Below, piece by piece: positions 12,080 to 23,606 of a stretch of DNA of 64,000 bases (positions are counted from its first letter, which is position 1; every line of letters begins with the position of its first letter). A model generated the notes under the pieces. That model searched no databases. It was not told where the DNA came from and saw nothing but the letters and a program-made list of their open reading frames with translations. Where the stretch lies: contig JAPTYO010000003.1 of the NCBI GenBank assembly GCA_036873135.1, positions 32,244,763 to 32,308,762 of the forward strand. Reading direction: 5' to 3'. Origin of the DNA: Clarkia xantiana subsp. parviflora. Its lineage: Eukaryota > Streptophyta > Magnoliopsida > Myrtales > Onagraceae. The position numbers and the translations under genes are program-made.

Positions 12080-12514
12080 ATGTTTGGCGCCGCCGTCACT
12101 CCGCCGCCGTTGTTCAAGCGCTCCTCAGTGATTCCATCCTCCGTCAGAGCGCCGGCCACCGCCAGGTTCCCGATCACCTGCGCCTCGACATGCCAAGCTC
12201 CGCCGTCGATGCCGCGGCAGTTTTCTGAAAAGCCGCCGGGAAGCCTGTACGAGGTCCTGCAAGTCAATCAGAGCGCGTCGGTGATGGAGATCAAAACCGC
12301 GTACCGGACCATGGCGAAGCTCTACCATCCCGACGCGACGAGCCAGGCGGATTCCGATGGCCGCGATTTCATCGAGATTCACAACGCGTACGCCACGCTG
12401 TCGGATCCGGCTTCGAGAGCTATGTACGATCTGTCGCTGGGGCGGTTGCAGAGGAGGGCGGATAGAAGCGAGGTTTACGCGACTCGGCGGTGGGAGACGG
12501 ATCAATGTTGGTAG
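12080..12514 (+). CDS. Chloroplast-type small J-domain protein (DnaJ 11-like, type III)
   Basis: An intronless ORF of 144 residues. The first 50 or so residues are rich in Ser, Pro, Arg and Ala with almost no acidic residues (MFGAAVTPPPLFKRSSVIPS), a typical chloroplast transit peptide. A single J domain follows (about 55-122): SLYEVLQVNQSASVMEIKTA, then helix II, the invariant HPD at residues 83-85, and FIEIHNAYATLSDPASRAMYD. There is no Gly/Phe region, zinc finger or C-terminal substrate domain, so it is a J-domain-only co-chaperone of the DnaJ 11 (DJC23) kind. It would stimulate a stromal Hsp70 ATPase. The frame is open upstream to 11939, but the region before 12080 overlaps the TATA box and predicted 5' UTR, so the start at 12080 is preferred. 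The coding region is GC-rich compared with its surroundings, which is usual for intronless plant genes. Confidence 0.88.
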   Translation: MFGAAVTPPPLFKRSSVIPSSVRAPATARFPITCASTCQAPPSMPRQFSEKPPGSLYEVLQVNQSASVMEIKTAYRTMAKLYHPDATSQADSDGRDFIEIHNAYATLSDPASRAMYDLSLGRLQRRADRSEVYATRRWETDQCW

Positions 12515-12934
12515 GATGAAGATGAATCCTCGCGATTGAATCGGAAACCGTTGGGTAGCGGCGTAGAGATTAGGTGGAGTATATAGCGCATGTCCGTCTG
12601 GGCAATGCAGAGAGATGTTGTGTAAATTCTGCAGTCATCGGAACTGCTTCTTCTGCATCGTAGATTGATTGAATGAGGATGTATCAAGCTTCATCAGCTT
12701 GAGTAGAAGCTTTTCCGGTAGCCAATCACAATTGAAACCATCGGCTTACTCAAGCTTTTTTATTCAGGTGAAATTGATTGTTTGATTAGAGAAGCAAATA
12801 CTAGATACAGCAAACTATTGGTGCTTTTCCAATTTGATAGAGCTCCCTTACCTTACCTAACTAATGACGAAATTTGCGGCACTTGGACTCGTTGAAAAGT
12901 TGACGAATTTATGAATTTTAACCATGGATGGATA

Positions 12935-13365
12935 TAATCGAACGGAACGGAATATATGTCGAATTCGACTCGACTCATTTTATTCGAGTACAGCCTAAAT
13001 TTTTTAAACTCGAACTTGATTCGATACCATAGTCAACGAGTTCGAGATTGACTTAAAGTTATTAAATTAAATGAAATTATAAATGGTGCGCTTTTATTCC
13101 GAATAAGTTTTTTTTACTTAAACTCTACTTGAATTGAATATATGTACAATATTATTTAAAACTCATAAATTTTAACTCGAATTCACTCGAATAAACTTTT
13201 GGTAAAAAAATAAAATAAAAAATGAAAGTTTCGATTAGGCTCTCTCGAGACTTTCGAGTATAAATGAACTCGTACTCGATTCGATAGTTAAAAAAGGCCG
13301 ACACGAAATTTAGTCGGTTGAATTCGAATATCGATCGAGAATTTAACTCATTTATACCCTTAATT
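12935..13365. repeat. TCGAG-rich interspersed repeat, copy 2
   Basis: Degenerate CGAATTCGACTCGACTC and TTCGAGTA motifs occur over about 430 bp, with both orientations present. Same family as 9217. More decayed and more AT-rich than copy 1. The minus-strand ORF here is a by-product. Confidence 0.6.
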
Positions 13366-13698
13366 TGAACAATCAAACACAATCAAAATTAGCTTGTGAT
13401 GTTAATAGCATTAAAGGCGGAATAAAGATTTTGTTTTTCTCCTATTTTTTCGGATATATTTTAAATTTTATGTAGTTTTAGATTTTTTTAAAAAAATTAT
13501 ATGAAATTATTCTTCCAATTTTAGCAAGCTATAAAAAATTCTATTAAAATTGATGAATAATTTAACACATTTCATCTAATTTTAGCTCTTAACAATATTT
13601 TTTTTAAAAAAATTATATTATAATGAGTAAGCAGTTTGACAGATGAACATGAATGAAACATCCGAGTCATCAATTTAGCTTTCGTAAGCTGTTTACTT

Positions 13699-14808
13699 AG
13701 AGGGATCCAGATCAACAGCCCAACTATGTTTCACCGTTAAGATCTTGACACATGAGTGTAATTAATTTTAGGGTTAAGATCTTGACACATGAGTGTAATT
13801 AATTTTAGGGTTAAGAACACAATAGGGGCCTGAATGTTTGCCCATGTTGCCAAAAGGGGTCTGAATTGAAAAAACGTATTATTAAGGGCCTGAATTTTGA
13901 GTTTTGTGTTTTTTCAAGTCTCCGTCCAAATTTTCTGTTAAATCTAACAGAACCATGTGAAAAGACAAAAATACCATTTTGTAATTATTATACAATTTAT
14001 CAATTTAATTAATAAAATGTGAAATGTCTAAAATACCCCTACACACTAATTATGCCCCCACCGCCCGGCGACCACCACCCGGCTCCGGCGACCACCACCG
14101 GCTCCGGCGACCGCCATTGGCCTCCGGCGACCGCCACCGGCCTCCGATTGGAGCTCCGAAGCTCCGATCGGAGCAAAAAAAAGCTTCGATCGGAGTTTTG
14201 GAGCTCCAAATCGGAGCACTGTGGCTCCCGATCGGAGCTTTGTGGCTCCGACCGGAGCTCCAAAGCTCCGATCGGAGCTTTTCGGTCGTCGCCGGAGGTC
14301 GGTGGTGGTCGTCGGAGGCCGGTGGTGGTCGCCGGAGGTCGGTGGTGGTCGCCGGAGGCCGGTGGTGGTCGCCGGAGTCGAGGTGGTGGTTGTCGCCGGA
14401 GCTGTGGTGGCTTAAAGGGTATTTTCGTCATTTTAGGTCAAACATATGAGAGACACACTTTGGTCAAAGGGCATTTTCGGGTTTTCAAATTATTTTTGGT
14501 CACATGCCAAGCACGTGACCACTTTCCGTCACTTTTAACAGAAAAAATAGACAGAGACCTCACTTATACACAAAACTCAAAATTCAGGCCCTGAATTATA
14601 CGTTTTTTCAATTCAGACCCCTTTAGGCAATATGGGCAAACATTCAGACCCCTATTGTCTTCTTAACCCATAATTTTATAATTTTTTTCTAAAAAACTCT
14701 TAACTCTTAGGATTGGTAAACCTTTGAAAAAAAATATCAAATTTAAGAACACATGCTAAAATCTTAACGATAAGACAAGACGATGAAAAAGTGAAACAGA
14801 TGATTACT
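13699..14808. mobile_element. Older MITE-like repeat split by the Mutator-like element
   Basis: The left part (from GGGATCCAGATCAAC, 13702) and the right part (14670 to about 14808, ending near AAACAGATGATTACTCGAG) together resemble the single uninterrupted repeat at 24391-24583. That copy shares GGATCCAGATCAAC, ATCTTGACAC and TGTAATTAATTTT in the same order. A roughly 35 bp segment containing GATCTTGACACATGAGTG is tandemly duplicated at about 13738-13807, next to the insertion point. Confidence 0.5.
13808..14669. mobile_element. Mutator-like non-autonomous element with ~100 bp TIRs and GC-rich foldback core
   Basis: The left end GGGTTAAGAACACAATAGGG and the right end are inverse complements over about 100 bp with only a handful of mismatches. 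The element is flanked by TTAATTTTA (13799-13807) and ATAATTTTA (14670-14678), a 9 bp target duplication with one difference, as expected for Mutator-like elements. The core (about 14055-14412) is strikingly GC-rich. Its CCGGCGACCACCACC units on the left are answered by GGTGGTGGTCGCCGG units on the right, and palindromic GCTCCGATCGGAGC units sit between, so almost the whole element can fold back. The overlapping ORFs in several frames are low-complexity and no transposase is present. Confidence 0.85.
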
Positions 14809-15028
14809 CGAGACACAAGCAATTACTAGATCCAAACCTCCTCCATTTCTTCTTCTTCTTCAGTCATGTCCTTAAAACTACTTACTAACCCATAGACTAT
14901 GTTATCATCTAAGGAATTACTTTGTACAACTCCCTAGCTAGTCCCCACTATATATCTCGATGTGTCGGTAAAAGGTCGTAAAAATGTCGGTGAAATAGTC
15001 ATCGATGTGTCGGTAAAGGCGGGTCATT

Positions 15029-18000
15029 TCATTTACAAGTGGTGAGCATAGAGTTGATGACATGCATTAGGAGTCGGATGCTAGAGAGGTCAGGACCCTG
15101 GTGGCTCGACGTGGTCCTTTGGTGGTTGAGCATCTGATAGACCTGCTCAAAGATAGGCCGCACATGCATAACGATGGATGGGTCGGTTGGGTTTAGGGCA
15201 CCCACTATGTCGGTCATCCACGATAGCTTTCGGGTCGGGTCGCCGTTGCTTATGTCGCAGGTGAGTTGCTGTAGGAGAGAGAGCAGCACTCCTTGGCTCA
15301 GAGGGAGAGGCACCGTTGCTAGAACACCGCGTAAATCCACCTATATATATAACATTAGGAGTGTGATGCAATATCATTTGGTTGAATCTTGAAGTGAAAT
15401 GCGAAATTGTTAGATTAACTTTGTAAAGATGCAATCTTTAAGTGCAATGTGTTATTTGGAAATTTGCTTGCTGAACTTTGTAAAGATGCAATTTGATACC
15501 TTGTTTACTTTGTCGTTAAATGGTAATGAAGATATGCAATTGTCCATCAGGTGTCATCGGAATTAAGTTAATAAATTGCAAAATTTAGCTAGGAAATTGC
15601 AAATTTTGGCAAAACTTAGTAAAACATAACATTTCAAGTTCAATTAGAAATGTAAACAAAGAACAGATCAAGACAATGAAGCAACATACGAATTCCCCTT
15701 ACCATATAACACTAAGTTAGACCTATTGCAACGTTATAGTTTGTATAAGTTCAAGGGTTAAGAACCTAAAAACAGTCTCTTAACTATATTTCATGTTGCT
15801 AATAGCTGTCCAGATTTGTTGATATTCGGTGTCTCAACTATTATATTGGTTAATTTTCAATTTTTCTCTTAAAACATAAACATGTTCCATGAACAACAAA
15901 TCTGATACTTCAGAAAAGTGAAAAACATGTGTTGCTTAAAAATCAATTTTAACGTCAAAGTCAGTCGAAGAAAGTGGAAAGCTTGGGACACGGAATATCA
16001 ACATTTTATATCTGGAACCACCATTAGCAACAACATAGCCTTTAGTTAGTTTATTTTTAGGTTCTTAATCCATTCCAAGTTCAATTAGCAATTCGTCCAA
16101 ACAAAAGCTCATCTAACAATTTGTTCAAACATCAAAGTTCAGCTACTAAGTTGCTAATTAACCATTTCTTAAATAAAAAACGTTCACTTAGTCACTCTAT
16201 ACAAGTTTATGCAATTACGTTTACCTGAGAACATAGCCATGATACAACTGAGGCATCGGTCCTCTGAAGCGCCGAAGTAAAGGCCTCCTCATATTTCAGT
16301 TCAGATATCAAGAGTGACAGTTGTTTTCTTGGATCAACAAGAGGTAAATCAAACTGTTGCAAATACCAAAAAACTTGTCATAGAAAGAAAGCCATAAGAG
16401 CTTTCAAAGTCTAGTACTGCTCTGATGAGCAAAATTGATCAAGAATCAAAGACCGATAATGTTTATTGAAAGAAGAGAAACCTTTTCTAGTAGATTCCCA
16501 TTGCTGAGTTGGCTAACCAAGGGATTTGTGGTGGTTGAGTTAGCTCCAGCAAGTGCAAGGGACAAAATCTTCCTTTGCCCATCAGCCAATTCTCCAGTCA
16601 AAGCATTGGTCAATGATGATGCTGAACTGATAGCATCCTGCAAGTCCCCTGATTCATGAATACATAAAATAGGACTCCAAAACAAAGAAAAATGGATTTA
16701 AAGAAAAAATTGGCACGGACCTGTAAAGTAACTGTAAGAGAAGAGTTTGCAGTATTGAGATGTTGAATAGCTGCAGAAGTATGTTCTGTCAGTCCACTCT
16801 GAAATGCAGCCTCCACCTGACCAAACAATGCTTTACATGCCGCCTCAAATCCAGGGACCACCGAAGTTTCAATTGAAGATTTCAAACCATCCTGCATATA
16901 TATAAGGTAAAAGGCATCACACACCCTAAAAATATAAGATCTTAAGAACATTTTGTGCATGGAATATTCCATTCCTGTACGCTTCGGATCCTGCCCCAGA
17001 TATTCAGAAAGCAAACAAATCCAGAGCTTGTCACGAAGAAAAGAAGGCCGAAGCACAACACCTGAATAGCTTGTTTTGCAGAAGTTTGGAACTGAGCCTG
17101 TATTTGTTTAGCTACAGCAACCTCAAGCTTTGCAGAAATACTCTTGTCGAGCTGATTCACAGACTTATCACTAAGTCCTTTCTGCATCTAACAAGACCAA
17201 ACCATTAACAGAGAGGCTCAACCAGAAGAAAAAAAACCAACAAAGTGATGATCTTCACAGTTTTACTATACCTGCAAGGATTCGGCAATAGCAGAAGATA
17301 CTATCTTCTCAATGGCTGGTGTTATGGCACGAAGAATGCTTGTTTGAATTGCTGGAAATTCCTTCTTTAGAGATCTCTCTAGCATGGCTGGAACGTCCTT
17401 ATTCATGAAATTACTGATCAAGCTTGTAATTTGCTGCACCTGATATTGTAGTCGCTTCTCTTTCTTACTGTTCTCCTCCTGAAAATGGGCCCAAAGAGCG
17501 TCACTATTAGCCTTGGCAATTTTCTCCATGTTTTGTGCCAGAGCAGCTTCTAGTCTTCTGCCCTCTTTAGATACCAGAGTATTAAAAGTAGCAGACATCT
17601 GCTTCTTCAATTCTTTTGACATGGCCATTACCTGCAGTGTCAAATATAGGGATCTCAATGGATAGGTGATCATAAAAAAAATATAATAGCATGAGATACA
17701 GATCAACAGCATTATTTCTGACCAGAAGTCAACTCTTTCACAAAGAAAATTAACCCCCAATGGATAATATCAGTGAATACACAACACAGTTCAAGATGAA
17801 TGTATTTCCTATATATATATATATATCGAGATAGACAAAATTACCTGATTTAGCTTATCTAAAATCTGAGGCGAAGTAGCTTCCAACGCAGAACTAGAAT
17901 TTATGAGAGCTTCATTGGAAGAGTCTGCTGAGTTAAAGGCACTTGGGGATGAGGAAGATGCCATCGCTCGAGAGTTTTTCTTCCTCAGTCTTTTACTTTT

Positions 18001-21000
18001 TACAGCAGGTGTAGATGTTTGAGGGGTTAATTCTGTGGCAGGTGGCTCGGAAATCTTGTCAGAGATATAATTTGACGAGACATTGACTTTAGAAGGTGTT
18101 GGAGCAGTTACTTCAAGGGAATCGGCTTGCATACCTTCATTCACAGCATTGTTTTCTGAGGATACTGTAAGGAGTTTTCTAGCTACACTAACTCCAAGAT
18201 CGGAAGCTTGGGAGACTATTTTTGCATTATCAGAAATTGGGTAGGTAGGCTCCTCTGTTGAGAATCCATCTTTATGCATAGATCCATTTGCAGCAACTTG
18301 AACCCCAACCTCTGCAATATTTACTTCTCTATTGACATTTTTATCTTGAGAGTTCTCATTTTCGTCGGCCTTGTCCTTAACTGCGTCACTTTTTCCAAAA
18401 GATGGAGCTGCCCTTAATATTTCTGAAGGTGTAACTAAATGAGTTGGAGGCTTGAAATTTACAGTGGGACTAGGTAACTCAAGTCTTTCATCTTCTGCGT
18501 TCTTCTTTTCTCCATTCCTGAGATCACCATCTACTATGGCCACATTAGGCATTTCTCCACTGACAGTATCAGGACTTCTAAGAACGGGCAGTTGCCTAGA
18601 AAATTTAGGACTTGTGGGCACTGATGACGGTAGTTCAACACAAACAATATCACCGTCACTAACTGTCTGCTCCACTGCAGTAGTTATAGTTTCTGCATTC
18701 ATTGAGGAAGCATCCTGTAATCCACCAACATCGGCTGAGGAATCTGTTTGTTTTGTGGATCCCGATCCTTCAAAACTACATATATCATATGAGACACTAG
18801 AATCCGACTTTTGCAATACACAACTTTCAAGTGGTGGCGGCATGCATAGAAACAAATCTAGTGCATACTGTTGGATAGCTTGTGTCTGGACACAGTAAAT
18901 CTGAATTACATGCTCACCCGAAGGAGAAGTCTCGGTTATCCCCGTGAAACTCAATATAGGCATTGTCACAGTAAACTCTGCTAAGTAGTTCATTTTACTA
19001 GCAGTTGGGTTCGGGCCAAATTCCATGTGCACAGCATAAATAGCATTCCTCTTCCCATTTGCTAGAAGAAGTAGGCCTGCTTGAGGCAATACAAGAACTT
19101 GATTGAAGAATGAATCCTCAAGTGGTTGGGATGAGCTCTTCATGTCCAATGTCTGGGTACACTCCCATGACTCAACATCATTTACTAATAGCCAGCCTTC
19201 TTCGCTTGCTTCATTTGATGAAGTCCAGACTTTTATTTCCCGATTCAGTGGACCCTATATATATAAGATTATAAATTAAATAATACAATAAGATACCTTT
19301 CCAAGCAACGGAAATAACAAATGTAAATTTCACAAAGCTGGTGCATATAAAGTTAAGACATAGAGAACCTCTTTTTTCTCAAAGATTAGGATATAGCATC
19401 ATTAACCCAGTATGGAGAGCAAAAGCATATGTTGGAATAAAGGAAAACTTTAAAAGTAATACTGTCTTAGTTTTACCGCTGTTATGAGGAGTATATGGTC
19501 TGGGCGATGCGGTGAAGTCACAAAAATAGCTGTATTCACAGGAAGGCCTCCATGTGGTCTCAAAACCAAAAGTGGCTGCTTCTTCTGATCTGCCCAGATC
19601 TTAATCTGTCACAAATGTGGATTTTGACAATCAGAATGGCATATTTCACGTATTATCAATAAATGGAAAATGTATAAGGAGGGAGTTTGAAGATTATGAA
19701 TTGGACAATTGAAAGAAGTGTGCTTTTTACGTCTCGGACACTGAGTATAGACTTACTGTGCCATCTATTGATGCAGATACTAAGCGGGAAGTCATCCACT
19801 GACACATTGATAAGTCGGTTATTTCGCCATCATGCTCTCCAATAAGCTGAATCCCATCTACCAATTTGTCAAGAGGGCACCGAATCGGTTCGTCAGCAGA
19901 GAAAGCATCACCTTTCCCCACTTTTGTGGTATCAATTCTGAGAATATGCCTTCCAACTCCAACAACAAGAATTTCCTACATAATAAAGCCAAGAAATACC
20001 AATAAATACATTCATTAAGAAATAAATAAAAACTATCCAAGGCAGTTCAATCATCAACTGGCGTAAATATATTCTGTTTCTAACAATCCACGGAAATTAC
20101 TAGTTACCTGTTTATGACAATGCCAACAAACTTGTGGGTGTACACACTCCCCTCCTAGTACTTGAAGTGCAAGGATTATGTCTGCATTAATTTGTATTTT
20201 ACCATCTAACTCACTTTCGACAATTTTCCACACACACACTCTTCCATCTTTGCTAACACTGCAAAAGCTCTATGGCTTAGAAAGGATTCAAGTGAAACAC
20301 AATGTCACATTAAGCTCAAAAACCGTGAGGACAATCACCTACCTTGCCAGAAGGTCAACATTTTCTGCAAAGAATGCCATATCCGTGATCCTCTGGGAAA
20401 AGAATGCATAAATCAGTAGCCATTCAAAAGAAACTATACTAGCCAATTCAAAGAGAGAAACATAAACTACTCAAATGAAATTTTACATAAGGAATAGAAA
20501 AGCAGCAAAAATTGTTCGATATGCTTAAGCTGCCAAAAATGGTAACACACTGCACGATCTAATCAGCTAGAAAACTCAACCATGAGGACCTATAAACAAT
20601 GCGGATGCTTAATTTCAACTAATCCAAACCTAAATTCTATTAACATGTACCATCATAAATCTTGGTACCTAAAAGATTCAAGTATAAGTATCTTCAGAAT
20701 AGTTTGATGCTTTCAAGAATTGAAATGGCATGGAACAGAAATCTATGGAACCAAAACACTAGTGTTTAAACAAACCATCAGATACAGTACTTACCTCTGA
20801 GTGACCACGCAACAAAGACCGCGACGCTGTGTGGACATTAAGAACTCGAATGTTCCCTTGTTTCAAGCCGTAGCATATGTAAGACTTGTTCACTGCGATC
20901 TGACGCCCCAAGACAAGCTGAGGATCCGAAGCATACTTAGTTATGGGCGTCACCTCAAGCTGAGGCTGAGCCTCACCAGGAATTCTAACGTCTACGTCGT

Positions 21001-21493
21001 AAACCACTGAATCGCCCGTCAAGAACCGTCCGCTCGGCAACCGATCAGGCCCAACCGGAGGGAACGAAGGTCCCGGAAATGCAGATGATTCCAGTGGGGA
21101 AGGGGTCGGCATACCGCTGAGTAGGGCCATTAGCTGGGCTCCAGCATTATGGTTCGAGCTTGGGTTAGGGCTAGGGTTTTGGGCGTGGAGAGTGGGAGTG
21201 GGGTGAGAGATGGAGCGATCGATGAAGAGGTTAGCCGGTGGAGAGGCAGCCGCTGGTTGGTGGTGGAAGAGCGGAGTTGAATGATTTTGAAATGCAAAGG
21301 AGCCGGAGGGCTGGGGGTAGGACGAAGACGGAAGCGGCTGGTAAGGAAGATGGGACTGACGATCCGCGGCGGCGGTTGCGGCGGTTGCGGCGGTTGCGGC
21401 GGTTGCGGTCACGGGAGGGGCAAAGAATTTGTTAATATCGAAGGTAGGAGGCGGTGTCGTGCCTTGATCGGGAGGATCTCCAGTGAATGCCAT
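15029..21493 (-). CDS. VCS: VARICOSE-type EDC4 mRNA-decapping scaffold
   Basis: Twelve exons (transcript order): 21493-20795, 20392-20343, 20258-20108, 19975-19757, 19605-19477, 19254-17845, 17631-17272, 17187-17062, 16891-16721, 16637-16482, 16353-16225, 15340-15029. Every intron is GT-AG and the sum is 3912 bases, 1303 residues, close to Arabidopsis VCS. The N-terminus is Pro/Ser/Ala-rich with an FDINKFF motif. A WD40 domain spans about residues 180-520 ([46 protein letters not shown]). A Ser-rich, acidic linker fills the rest of the 1.4 kb exon 6. The C-terminal helical/coiled-coil domain runs to [14 protein letters not shown] [14 protein letters not shown]. The protein scaffolds DCP1/DCP2 in P-bodies for 5' decapping of mRNA. 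The start at 21493 is the first ATG; an in-frame TTG upstream is ignored. The last intron carries a foldback MITE. Confidence 0.93.
15755..16072. mobile_element. Foldback MITE copy 3, in the last intron of VCS
   Basis: Starts GGGTTAAGAACCTAAAAACAG and ends TTTTTAGGTTCTTAATCC; the halves are inverse complements. AAGTTCAA precedes the left end, and AAGTTCAA also occurs four bases beyond the right end, which may be a disturbed target duplication. Confidence 0.75.
21367..21412. repeat. GGCGGTTGC 9-bp tandem repeat in VCS exon 1
   Basis: About four to five copies of a 9 bp unit on the plus strand encode the repeated Thr-Ala-Ala tract near residue 35 of the minus-strand VCS protein. In frame, so length variants would change only the tract length. 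Confidence 0.8.
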
Positions 21494-21825
21494 GGAAACG
21501 GAGCTCAATTGTGGAAGGAGAGGGAAGTGAAGAGTCTCAGTGGAGAGGGAGATGACTGAAACTGAGAAGACGCCGGAGAGGGGAGGAGGTGGAGAGACTT
21601 GTCGGCGTCGAAACTTCCCGGGGAAGGTAATAAATAATAAATAAAATAATAAAACAACATTTATATTAGTTATTATATTTATTGTTATTGTTATTATTTA
21701 TTATATTATATACCATAAAAGGCCCGTTTTTAAGTGGGCCCAAATAATGTAAGGGCTAATAACTTTTACACCAAATCCAAATGGGCCTATATTTATTTTT
21801 TCTGATTTTAAGTGGGGGTCTTAGT

Positions 21826-22130
21826 AGGGTGTAAACGAGTTAAGATACTCGAATTGCTCGAAATCGGCTCGGTCGATATTCAAATTCGACTCGTTAAATT
21901 TCAATTCGAATCGAGCTCGAGTTTAGTGGCACTTGAGACGAGAGACTCCCGAGCCTATTCGAGCTTTTTTTTATTTTACCTATTCAAGTCGAGTTCGAGT
22001 TTGAGCTCGAGTTTATTCGAGCTTAATATAATATAATATATATTAAATTCAAATTGAGTTCGATCTCGAGTCAAAAACCTAATCGAGTCGAGTTCGAGTC
22101 AAAAGCCTAATCAATTCGAGTTCGAGCTCT
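21826..22130. repeat. TCGAG-rich interspersed repeat, copy 3
   Basis: Starts AGGGTGTAAACGAGTTAAG, as in copy 1 at 9217, followed by the same ATTGCTCGAAATCGGCTCGG-type block and GAGTTCGAG motifs. It lies between the divergent VCS promoter and the small membrane-protein gene. The following 22140-22740 bases are AT-rich with no gene seen. Confidence 0.65.
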
Positions 22131-22904
22131 TAATGTCAAAAACAAATTCAACATGAAGATGATTTTTGGCCCCATGGAGATGATTAATTGTTGTTTAAAG
22201 ATCGTAAAAAAAAAAAAAAATTCTACAATCTTTATTTATCCTTTAAGCTATATTTCTTTATTATTTTCGTGAAATGATAATTTTTTAAAAAATATACCTA
22301 AATTAAAGAAATAATTATTTTTTTGCACGAAAGTGAAAAATATATATACCATAAATATTTTTAGATAGAAAAATATAATTGATAGAATAAAAAATAAAGA
22401 AAATAGGAAAACCAACTCTTCCGAGATGAAACCTAATTATATTTGATGAAAAATAATAAATGTTTGAAGGTTAAATCCTTCTATACTACTATATTTCACA
22501 ATTTTGAAACCAAATCCATTATTTGGCCAAGAACCAAATCCATTAAATTGGCAAAACTAAAAAAAAAAACAAAAACAAAACAAAAAATCCATAAAGATTA
22601 CAATTTTATAATAAATTGTAATTTTTAATTAGCATATGGCCCACAATATCTAACACTAAAACGAACGTTGCGGATAAAGGTTTAAAACGAACCGAACTGC
22701 TCAACCAATACCATGATCGCTTTGCTTTTAAGCCAAACCAATCTCTCTGTAACTGAAAGAAATTGATCCCCCATCTCTCTCTCTCTACACTCCACCTTTC
22801 TCAGATCTCGTCTTCAACCTCCATATATCCTCCCTCCATCTCCGACAGTCCGGCGAGCTCCGCACCGGCCAGATTTCTCAACATCCAGAAGAAGAGATTC
22901 GAAG

Positions 22905-23111
22905 ATGTGCTGCGGCGGCAGAATTTGCATGCTGTGCTCGTGTCTGATCCTGGTGGTGATACTCATCGGCCTGCTCTTCGGCTTCGGCGTCTTCAGCCAC
23001 GGTTTCCATAAGTTGAAGGACACGATTCACGTGTGCGATCCTAGCTCTCTCTGCGGCAGCTCCTCCGCTGGCCGCCCTTTCTTCCACCATGCAGCGCCTC
23101 CTCCCTACTAG
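22905..23111 (+). CDS. Small single-pass membrane protein of unknown function
   Basis: A 68-residue intronless ORF. It begins with a Cys-rich motif (MCCGGRICMLCSC), followed at once by a strongly hydrophobic helix (about residues 11-30, LILVVILIGLLFGFGVF). After that comes a short basic/polar stretch (HGFHKLKDTIHVC) and a Ser/Gly/Pro-rich tail ending APPPY. Short plant proteins with this Cys-Cys-Gly start and one transmembrane segment exist in many genomes without a known role. Conserved cysteines before the helix could be acylated, but that is inference. The upstream region has a CT-rich 5' UTR-like tract at about 22773-22790. A longer ORF in another frame (22763-23011) is judged a shadow because this frame has the clear membrane-protein composition. 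Confidence 0.6.
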   Translation: MCCGGRICMLCSCLILVVILIGLLFGFGVFSHGFHKLKDTIHVCDPSSLCGSSSAGRPFFHHAAPPPY

Positions 23112-23606
23112 ATCGATGCCAATTCGCCATTAACGGCCACCTCCGCCGCCGCTCTGATGAATTCATTCCGTCACCGTCATTATTTATTTGCTAGTCCTAA
23201 AATTTGCATTAGGCGATAAGGTTCGTAGAATTATTATTACTGTAGAGTAATCTGGATTGGAGATTGAAGATTCTATTGAAGATTGATTTTAATTATTGCG
23301 CACTGAAATTCCTTTTAGATTTTTTTAATCAACTGTTCTTCGCAATATTCTCTTCCTTGTTTGTTAGCGTTAGTTTAATTTAATTCGAATTTTAAAACTG
23401 TGTTCTTCAATTCAAGCTGCTGCTTCCTTTTTTTTCTCAACTCACAATATGAGCTTCAAAATCCACATTTCAAATCTTCAAGAGCTAATTCATACAAAAA
23501 GGCGACGAGCATCGAAGTTTTGTACTGTAAGACAAAGTACAATACTTCAGTTCGAGCTCTACCAAAATTGAATACACATACAGAAAAAGCTCATCTCAAA
23601 TTTTAA

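Noticed and set aside
12125..12505. 126-codon minus-strand ORF opposite the J-domain gene
   Set aside because: Antisense shadow of a GC-rich coding exon; the plus strand carries a clear HPD J domain.
14019..14594. Long overlapping ORFs in several frames on both strands in the 13.8-14.7 kb element
   Set aside because: They arise from the GC-rich internal repeats of a Mutator-like element; composition is repetitive and no domain is recognisable.
18452..18898. 148-codon plus-strand ORF inside VCS exon 6
   Set aside because: Antisense shadow of a long Ser-rich exon; the minus strand is in frame with all other VCS exons.
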